This document shows, piece after piece, positions 54,555-64,000 of a stretch of 64,000 nt of DNA. Every line of letters begins with the position of its first letter. Positions within the stretch are counted from its first letter, which is position 1. Source of the stretch: Climacium dendroides (taxonomy: Eukaryota; Streptophyta; Bryopsida; Hypnales; Climaciaceae); the NCBI GenBank assembly GCA_950106755.1, contig OX467082.1, positions 11,966,001 to 12,030,000 of the forward strand, read 5' to 3'. Made by a program: the position numbers and the translations under genes. The notes under the pieces are model-generated. The model had not been told where the DNA came from and did no database searches. It saw nothing but the letters and a program-made list of their open reading frames with translations.

Positions 54555-54851
54555 TCATTAGATGAGATTCAAGGAGGGCCGTTTCAGGCCTGTTTCCGAC
54601 CCAAGTTCCCCTTGCAATTCCCGACATAAATTTTTTTTTAAAATCTTGAAATGATAAAAAAAACAAAACAAAAAATTCATTTTCATTTTTTTTAAATATA
54701 TATTTTTTCCAACGTGGCAGTCTCTCGACCATGTCAACGAACTACCACATTGTATTTCCAACAACTACCACATTGTATTTCCAACAGTTCCCACACTACG
54801 GGAAGTGCTGGGAATACACAGTCCTCCACTAAACAGGAAACACATCTAATG
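54555..54851 (+). mobile_element. MITE-like element, family B copy 3
   Basis: The ends CATTAGATGAGATTCAAGG and ACACATCTAATG are inverted repeats. It has the same order of internal blocks as 34648-34907 (GGCCGTTTCAGGCCTGTTTCC, a poly-A/T centre, CGTGGCAGTCTCTCGACC), plus a local 22-bp duplication (CTACCACATTGTATTTCCAA, twice) near 54743-54784. Confidence 0.7.
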
Positions 54852-57800
54852 TATATGTCAACATGAACACTACTAAATATTACAATAGTTGACAAATAAT
54901 GTTCATTTGTAATTAGTATTGCAAATATTAATTATTATTATTTTATTAGTATATATAGAATATAGTGAATACTAGTTTAAAATCTCGAAATTCATTTTTA
55001 TCTTCAAGGCTTAATGGATTTAGACAAAATTATAAAGTACACTTGTATATGACTTCAACTTTTTTGAAGATTGCATCAAATGGATAAGATGTTCGCCTTC
55101 AATTTTAGAATTAGTCAATACAACCAAAAATGACAAACACTTTATAGGCCTTTATCAAATCAATTTAGAAACACATAACTTTGAAAATTCCATAAAAATA
55201 TGGCTCTATTTTTTTTGGTATGATGGAATAAACCTATAAAGTGATCAATGTGGTATAATATAAACAATGAATTGTTTAACAAAAAAAACTTAAACCTTTA
55301 ACTGATTTTTATATTATTTATAATGTATAGTGCACATCTAGAAGACTCCATGAACATTTTATACCAAATAATTTCCATGCACGTTCAAATATGTCTGTCA
55401 TCACTTCTAAAATATTTCTAATAGGACAAAAAATGACTTGAACCTAAAACCTTATAAGTAGAGCACTAGAGCCAAATGAACCAATAAAGGGCTAAAATCT
55501 ATGAACTTTTAATTTATAAATGTAGAAACTTATTTTGTGAGTTTGCAATCTCTAAGATTTGGAAGTTTATAATTTTTTTAAATTTGTAAACTTCATGGTT
55601 TGTGAATTTCAAAATAGGAATAATGATTATAAAAAATTCAATGTTTATAATTATTAAAAAATTAATTGGTTGTTTTATTATATCTTGACTTTGTTGTCTA
55701 ATTTTTTATTCTATTTTATTTTTTTGTTCTATATAAATCATTGATGAATAAATTAAATTAAAATAAAATTTTAACTTCAAAAATTTGGATTAAAGTTTCA
55801 AAGTTCTTTATACATAGTTTTATTGAGCATATTTTCTTTCATTTCTTATTTTGATATAAAAAGCACATAAATTTAAACAACTAGTCACCTACTAGTAGGT
55901 TATAGGTGAAAGAATTCATGAAAGGATGGAGATTCAAAACAACTATGAAAATTTTGGAATCCAACTATATCACCTTAAGGGAATGTTGCACACTTCTTTC
56001 ATGTACAACATCCTTCAAATGTAGGAGAATCTATATCCCTTTCTGGCTTCCAATAGGATCCAATAATAACTTTGAAATTTTTACAATGATAACCATGCTC
56101 AATTCTTAATTGGTTGATTTTAGGTGTTACAATAATTACCACAGTAAGTTTGTGGAGTACTTGAATTTTTCATTTCTACACATTTTTTCATAAGATTTAT
56201 TGGAATAAGTAAGGATGTGGTAACAAAAGATATGATTAAAAGGAAGTAATTGTGTGTCAATTTTTTTAAATTATAGGTGGTGATGGTCATAGCTAGACTA
56301 CAATTGATTCCTAATGGACCCAATTTTGAAAATCTCTCTATCCTTGAAAAAAAGCAAGAACTTATTATTGACTATGGCTGATAAAATTTGAAAAATTGAA
56401 TTTATATTTGGATATAGGGACTTTGAATAATTTTAAAAAGGATACAGAAATATAAGACTAACCACTCTACAATATGGACAAATTTTTATATTTACCAATC
56501 CTAGTGGAAAATTTGGAACTTTGCACCTTCAATCCAACAAGACCAAACGTAGTTTAGCCCTAGCTAGTAGTGATGAATAATAGGGTTTGGATGTATGGAA
56601 CCAGTCAAACCGATGTCATTACAAAATCTATGCTACAAACAATGATGTCTGAATGATTTATTATTTATTTCATTATTACCAGTCGTATTGCAAATGTCAT
56701 GGATTTGAATTCAATTAGTAGAATCCAATCATAAACAAAATTGATTTGAAATATTTTTGTCTTGCTAAATGCAATAACTGAAGAGCATAAAAGGTGACTT
56801 GGCAATAGTGATGTGGAATGTGCAATGAAAAGGTGCCCAAAGTATTATAACATTAATGACTTTGGACATGATAAAATATTTTGTGTGAATTGGCATAGAT
56901 TTTTAATGATTGGATAAAGATTAAATTCAAATGTGAATGGAAATTGAAACCCTGACTAAACTATAAAACTCAAGATGATCTTTTTTTTTAATGCAAATTT
57001 TTCTTCAAATTTTTTCCAAAACTATTACATCTATTTTTAGAATTATTATATCCTGTGCTATAATCTTGTGGATATAATATTCATAATTTGCACAAGTTTA
57101 AGATTTTAAACTTGATTAAGATATGGTAACAAATCAAAAAATGCTTTGGATTTTTAGAATTTTATTACAATCCATGGTTTCTTTGGAATTGCATGATTCA
57201 ATGAAATTTTTTCAAGAAAGTATTAAAATTTTTTACTTTCTTGGAGTAGTTGCACTCCATGAAAACAACCCAAGAAAGTTTTTGAAAATCCATAGTTTCT
57301 TGGCATTCTTTGATTTGTAGCTACAAAGTCATAATAACTTCTTTTGATTTAAATCCATAAAGTTTCTTGATATTTGTAGAATTATTTGGGATCCTATTGC
57401 TGGTATTCAAACCCTATGATCATGAGTACAATAACATACATTAATCCCAAATTACCATGAATTTTCAAAACTTTAGAGAAAACTTTATTGAATGGTGGTG
57501 TGATGACATGGAGGATTTTCTTCCAAAAAAAAGAATTCCTAAATTATTGTGGCATTTGCACTCCATTAGGTCGATCAACATGTAGTTTCAAAGAAGTTCA
57601 TGTTTCAAATTATTCCATCCTACTAAAGTTAACTCAATGCAACATCAGGGTTGAAAAGAAAAATTCAGAAATATGTTTATCCCCGCCAAAAAATGGGAGC
57701 ACCTAGTGTGCTGCTGATAAACTGGTTTATATCAATATATGGTTCCCTTAAGGAATCAGAAGTGCCAGTACAGTACAATGAATTCAATGGACCTGGGATG

Positions 57801-58240
57801 CCTGCACTAGTATTTTAACTTGTTGACTAATACACTCATCCAAATTGGTGAAGAAGCAATCAGGCCTGCACTTGATTATTCCAACACCATCAGCTTTCCA
57901 ACCTCCAGACCATCATTGAAATCTCTGTGATTCAGGCGAAACTCCACGAGCTGCAACCAAAAAGAAAAGAGAACATTTAGAAGGAATGATCTCAACAAAT
58001 TTGTCTCCTGTACTCAAAGTGATCTCTCCGCAGCTCTACACTGATCTCCCCAAAATCTCTCCATGTATTAAAATGCTGAAAAAGACGCAAATAGTATCCT
58101 CTATCTTAGTGCATAAGAGGTGTATCGTGATTTACATCGTTGCAACCGAAGCCGTTCAATAGACATGCTCCAAAGGCTGAAGATTGGACTAAAACGTCCG
58201 ACTTAGGAATAGATCTCTCTTGGATCAACCGTCGGGAACT

Positions 58241-61200
58241 TCACTCCACGAGAAACAAGGGTTCGAACTTATCGCAGAAAGCTAAGCCCATGCTGACGCG
58301 ATATGCAGCAGAACCCAAATCAATAGCGGCATGTGTTTCATATGCCTGCAAAACTTTGAACATAACATTCGACACGAGTGGATTCAATGGTAGCTGCTGC
58401 AACAACCCGCTGATTTCCAAAAGCTGTTCTTTCAGAGTTTGGGTCTCACTGCTGATGCAAGGTCCTGCAAAGGTCAAGAGGCCTAATAACCTGCGATAAA
58501 CCATTTTAAACGCATCCTGGTGGTTGGTTACGCCACCAACCCATGACATCTTCTCCTGCATTCGTATAGTCAACTCCGCACAAGACTTGGTTTGTTCAAG
58601 AAATCTGTGCCTCCACACTCCCACGAATGCTTCACCAGATTCACAGTTCATCAACCGGCGTAAGTGGAGGCAGCAGAGCTGCACGAACACAAGTTCCTCT
58701 TCATGGTGATTGTCAATTTCCTTGTCAAACAGGCGTCTGACCAGATCCATATCATTGACGAGGAGGGCATCTATATCCTCTGAACCCAACACCCACTCTG
58801 CCAGCACTTCCCAATACACCTGCCATGACCCAAAATGAGAGCTCAGGCACTGAAAAGCCAGTTGCACTACCCGCTCCACCTGTGACGGAACTGCTGCATT
58901 GAAATGAGCATTCCCATTGGTTCCGGATGAAAGAGCGAGAACGTCCAAGAGGGACAGAGCGAGACTCTGCCGCAGCTCTGGATTTTCATCTTCCAAAAGT
59001 TTCACACAGACGCACCAAACCTGTAATAGGGACCTCCCGTACCACTCAGCAAATTCCAGCACAAGCCCACCCTCTTTTAAAGCCAATTTTGACGCTACCC
59101 ATGGAACTTGCTCCAGCAACTTGGAAGCCACAATGGCCAGTGCTGTAGCACAACGGAAATTGGCTGACTCACTTGCTGCACTATGCTCCTTCACGAGACA
59201 AATCCATTCATCAACTGCCCTCCTGACAAGCTCAGGTCGAGGATCTGCAATATTGCTGCTATGCATGACTCCGTCAGCCAGCATCTGACTCAAGCATGCT
59301 CCCATGCACTTCATGGCCACTTCCTTGGTTTTTGTGTGCTTCGACGTCTTGTAAATATGGAGCACCCTGTCCCAGATCATCAATGAGGCCGAATCCCACG
59401 CAATACCGCTGTCCACTGGTGCTGATTTCTGCCTTTGAAACACTGACCTCCAAGCGAAAAACACATGGAGAATGCGACGGACACACCCTGGATGTGTCTC
59501 TGAACTCAACCGCTCCACAAGCAATGGCTGCAAGTAGCTACAGATCCAACCGGCTCCTTCAGAGGCTGGTTGTGTCAAACAGAGAGAAAACTTCTTCAGA
59601 ACCTTGAGAGTTGCTAGGCGCACTTCATACATTCTATGTGATAGAGCACGGCTGAACATAAGCCCCAGATTCTTCACTTCCGTCATATCTAATGGATTGT
59701 CTCCATTGTGTTCCATTGTGCTCACATCACTGCTCTGTGAAGACCAGTTTGAGAGGATCGTAGTAAAATAGAGGCTGGCAGCTCGTTCCCGCACAAGAAC
59801 CTGCATAGAGTCTTTCCAACTTGCTGCACCCTCAATTTCATCCTCTAGACACTCTGAACACAAATGCAGTAGATGCCCTCGAAGATTGCTCATAAAAGCT
59901 TCCATGGATATCAGACCTTGCGCACAAGTCTTAGCAATGCCCAACATTGCTTCCAACATACTGAAGAATGCGCCTACTACCATGTGGCAGGGACAAAGGC
60001 GAAACGACCCAAGCCATAGACGCCGTTCAACCTCGCTATACAGCTCTGTCACGATCATTTGGCGCTTATCAAGGTCTGGCAGTGCAGAACAATTGGAGTT
60101 CAGAAGAACTGTCATCTGCAGTAGCACCCCATGGATTGCACTGTTAGATAACGCGTTATTTGACGCGTTTCTTGCAACTGGTAAGCTTTCTGCAAGCTTC
60201 AATAGGACTGCCGGTAAGTCATCTGACGAGACAAGGGGGGCGAGAGCACGTGACGCTAGCACTCGAACATGAAAGTTCTCCAGCGTAGCACATGAAGTCA
60301 CGTAAGGACGGAACGCGGAAGGACTGAGCCAATCACCCACTCCTGAACTTATAACTGAGGGCTTGAGCCGAGACAATATGATTAAGACAGGGCCCAAGCT
60401 CGGATGTAAAGTACTTGTCATTCCATGACCCTGATATCCACCACTGCCTTCTTCATGCTGAAGTTGCAGAGTTGCTGAGCTAAGTTCTTGCAAAAGAAAG
60501 GGGTGTAATGTTGGAAATCTGCACACGTCAAATAAAATTGAAGCCTTAGATATGAACACCTCATGACCTCAATCCTGAATATTACAGAGACGACCTGCCA
60601 GATCCACTCCCGTATATTAAGAACCTTAATGATAAATATTCCAATCGATCTGAACAAACGTCGAAATTGGAACTCTCACCTGTGGAAAAACTCAAACCCA
60701 GTAATAGCTCGCCTTGCAGACTCACGCTTGTACACATTCAGAAACCCAATACAACGATGCACTAGAGCTGCAAATGCAAGTGTTGCACTGTTGCGAACTT
60801 CCCAGTAAGGACACGAGAAGGCTTGTATAGCAGTAATGAGGCCATCCGCACAGAATCCAGACGTATCAGTAGCTAAGTTAGTGTCGTGAAATGCGACCCT
60901 CATTGCGTTGAACGCATGGACGGTGGGAACCACACCTTCATCCCGCTGTTTCATCCTTGTTTGCATCTCCATATTGTCGACAGTGTTGTCAACAACATGT
61001 ACAAGATCATCCCCGTGAGAGGATTGTCCAGCATTGTCTTTGGTCGATGCAAAGACAAAAGTTCTAGACGTATCAATCAACCATTTCATGGCCATTGGAA
61101 GGAGCTTTTTAGGAGCACCATCAGGCTCAGCCAAGAAAAGTGCGAGGAATGCTGCTGGTATGCCAGCACTTCGTCTCAGTAGATTATCCACTGTCTGTCC

Positions 61201-64000
61201 TTTGGCACCCGTTCGTTCAAGCAGCTGATTCATCCATGATTCAGGCAGCTTGTTCAATCTGCATACGGTCAAATATCTGGTAAAGAAAACTCTCATATGG
61301 CACGCATTTCAAAGATGAATGTCAAGTACACTGCTTCTATATTCTCAATACGTGCTTTGACTCAAGCTATAAAAGCTATCCACAATTTTATAGAGTTCAT
61401 GAAATTGTTCATAATGTGAACATTTGTGAAAGATGCAAAGGTAGATAACCTGGGGTCTGGAGAGCGTAGAAGACGATCACAAAGGGCAATGAAGCCCGTC
61501 CGAGTTTTGTCAATAGCACCATTGTGTTTCATGGCCAGCAGCACTTGCAAGAAGTGCGCTCCCATTGCCTCCAACTGCTCCGCATTCAGCAGCTCACTTT
61601 TACTCTGGGACATGATCACATATCAAATCACATCATAATACAATACAGTTGACGTCACTAATATACATGCAAACCTGCCATCAAGCTTGCCATAAATAAT
61701 TGTAGGAAGCGAACTCATGCCTCAAGGACAAGGCAATGCCATTCCACACCATGTTCATTGCCCAAAGCATATCCTCACTTCAATAAAAATAGATTTACCC
61801 AGTGTACCATTGCAACCCTTACAAACAGGGTGGAACCTTTAACAGTCTAACCACGCAGACAAAAAAGAACATGAATGTTACAAGAAAATTAAACCTCGCT
61901 AAAAGCATTTTTGCGAATCGATAATTCTAACCCCTTTCTTACCTCTTGTGATATTGCACTATCCCCTTCAGCATGGCCAGGTAGCGGTACTTCTCTCGCG
62001 ATGGTTCCTAAAAGAAGGCTGACCTATAGGAAATATTACAGCTCCACATTCATAAGAGAAACAACATTACAGCAAATACAATTAAAACATTTTAATAAAG
62101 AAAACTTTTTCAACTGGAAATAGAGGTCTATGACTGTTTCTCCTAGAACACATCGTGATGACAAGAGGCAAACAAGTCTAAGGTCATAACGTTGAAAAGG
62201 TAATATTAAATGTGCAAAAGCAGGCGAATTAATACTAAAGTCAGGCACAACAAAATAAATACATTTCTCAAAGCAGGAAAATAAATAACGAGGTCTACAA
62301 AGAAAAGGCAAAGCCAGGGAGGTCGCACCTCTTTCATCGACAGCCAACAGCCAACCATGATCATTTGCTCAACAGGAGCCACCCCCTCTCCATCCTCAAA
62401 GTCCTCTTCGTCCAGGTTGACATCCATTATGTCATCCAACATACCTGCTTGAGTATCTGAAGTCATGTCAGGTGGCAGGTTAAGAGCATTGGCAGCAACC
62501 ACCCACAGAGTCAATGTGGTGACCCGCAAAAGTAGGCTTATGAGTTTGTGCAAGGCTATCCTGAGACGGTGAGCACCAACTTGTACAGCAACTGAAGTCC
62601 ATGGAAGCTCTTCCATAGTGTACCGGAGTGTTAGCAGTACCCCATGCACGAAACTATGAGAACAAGCCTTCACAAGGTCCTTGTCTCCCTCGTCGATCCC
62701 CCATTTCAGCCAGTCATTCAAAGACTCCACATATTCGGCTATTGCTAAGCCTATTCTATCAGGCCCTAACTCTCCACATTCTTTATTCACATCTGTAGAT
62801 GTTATCACAGTATGAACATTGACTGTCCAACCAAGGTCAAGCACATACTTGCGGAAAATGAGGCGGAGAACCAGCGCTCCTGCATCACTTTCTCGCACGC
62901 GAGGACTACTCACAAGGCCCTTAGCCCAGTGTAGGATATGTTCAATTGAGGTAGTTGACTCCAATCCTGGCAGCGGGGTCGGGTAACGCACCAGAATCCT
63001 AAACGCACGTTCTCTCAGCTTGTCCCAGCTATCCACGATTGCACCAACAATCACAAGAGTCGCTTCTGCAGATAGAAGGCCAGCTTGATAGGGCGAAAAC
63101 CCCTCTGCAACAAGAGAGTTGTTTTCCATAGGCTTCGTCTGAGGTGATAGGCTCCAAACCTCAATTATAGCGTTCAAAAGCTCCATGGCCATGTTTTTAC
63201 GCTCATAAGGGGCAGATGGATAGAGCGAAGACAGTAAGTACTGGCTCAACAACTGCATAAACTCCTGCATCTCAGCGATGCTCACCCCATCCTTAGAAAC
63301 CTGCTCATCATCTTCATGTTCATTTGGCTGCGGATTGGTGAACCCTTTCTTCTGTTTCTCCGCAGCTGCAAGCCTTTTCTTCTTTTTCTCTTCCCCATAG
63401 CTGATGGCAGAAGAGGATACCTTCACAGGCTGAGGTTCAATTTCCAGCCGGTGCTGTCTCCATGCTGCAGTTCGAACACGATTAAAGAATTTTTTCAAGA
63501 GGCTCGTCCATCTCATTCGAAATGACGTGGATGAACACCTCATGTTTAAGGGAATTGAGAGTTTCAACATTTTCAATTCTAATGAAGAGGGCATTGATGC
63601 TGTTTTGGGGTTCAAGCATATGAGTTCTGCCGCATCAACCCGTAAGCTATCATCAAGATGAGTTAACGCCTGCTCCAGCCATGATAGAGGGACCTGTACA
63701 ATCTCGTTTTGAATCCTCACAACAACAGCCTCGCTGAGTGATGAGGTTAAATCTCCATTGGAAACCCTTGAGACAGAACTTGCCGAGTTATATTCTTGTT
63801 CTATATCTCCATCAATAAGAGCCAAAGAACGCGCCACTTTCAACACCGATACTACAGCTGCCACACGCTGGTGCATTGTTAGGTGAGAAGGCAAGCCTGG
63901 AGCACCCCTCAGATACTCCCAGTTAACATTGGACCTTTCTCCCCATTTGTTAGCTCCATCCAGTATGAATGCCAGTATGGAAACCACACTGTCCGGATCG
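58241..64000 (-). CDS. THADA: THADA / Trm732 homolog (3' part, 5' end outside window)
   Basis: This is the C-terminal ~1,587 residues of a large HEAT/ARM-repeat protein of the THADA family. Its yeast member Trm732 partners the methyltransferase Trm7 in 2'-O-methylation of the tRNA anticodon loop (position 32). Five exons stay in frame: 64000-62329, 62023-61943, 61604-61450, 61258-60680 and 60518-58241. Family features are the GLLSAEATLVIVGAIVDSW region with RERAFRILVRYP in exon 1, and the DUF2428 core in the fourth exon: LLRRSAGIPAAFLALFLAEP, HAFNAMRVAFHDT and CPYWEVRNSATLAFAALVHR. The last exon is one 759-codon frame of helical repeats to a TGA. Exon 1 has a Lys/Glu-rich low-complexity stretch near 63330-63400. 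The N-terminal several hundred residues are beyond the window edge. No disruption is seen. Confidence 0.9.

Larger units (their letters stand above)
52111..58240. other. Gene-free AT-rich intergenic DNA
   Basis: About 6 kb without a supported gene. Repeats present: family C (52247), a hairpin (53367) and family B (54555). Elsewhere only short random frames are visible. The last ~500 bases before 58240 are less AT-rich and probably include the THADA 3' UTR. Confidence 0.6.

Overview
This window looks like nuclear DNA from a land plant. The genes are broken by many GT-AG introns. Plant-type telomere motifs (TTTAGGG/AAACCCTA) lie in one intron. Two genes have plant-typical architectures: a chromomethylase (BAH domain, split cytosine methyltransferase, chromodomain) and a GH9 endoglucanase with a C-terminal CBM49. 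An intact Crinkler-type gene and the medium-length introns would fit an early-diverging lineage such as a bryophyte, but the sequence alone does not fix the species.

Layout: (1) 1-5936, plus strand: the 3' part of a NOL6/Nrap/Utp22 gene, 17 exons. (2) 5937-12286: AT-rich, repeat-bearing DNA with a Stowaway-like element and a MITE. (3) 12287-15941, minus strand: a three-exon Crinkler-RHS type gene (ubiquitin-like header candidate, P-loop NTPase, REase-fold nuclease). (4) 15942-24062: gene-free AT-rich DNA with tandem TIR elements, a second Stowaway-like element and a 52-bp tandem repeat. (5) 24063-24543, minus: two possible orphan coding exons. (6) 25013-29315, minus: a nine-exon GH9-CBM49 endoglucanase. 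(7) 29316-43114: a TE graveyard, including a PIF/Harbinger-like element with an hAT-like element nested in it, and several MITE families. (8) 43115-43891, plus: a small orphan membrane-protein gene. (9) 45209-51195, minus: a 22-exon chromomethylase. (10) 52111-58240: gene-free AT-rich DNA with further repeats. (11) 58241-64000, minus: the 3' part of a THADA/Trm732 gene, five exons, 5' end beyond the window.

The genes do not form a pathway. NOL6 (ribosome biogenesis), THADA (tRNA modification) and the chromomethylase (CHG methylation of transposons) are housekeeping or epigenetic genes, and the GH9 enzyme acts on the cell wall. The chromomethylase belongs to a family that silences the kinds of elements filling the spaces between these genes. 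The most unusual item is the Crinkler-type gene, an intact member of an effector family best known from oomycetes and chytrids, sitting in AT-rich, TE-laden DNA. All exon models were made by eye from splice motifs, reading-frame continuity and remembered family similarity; no search or transcript evidence was available.
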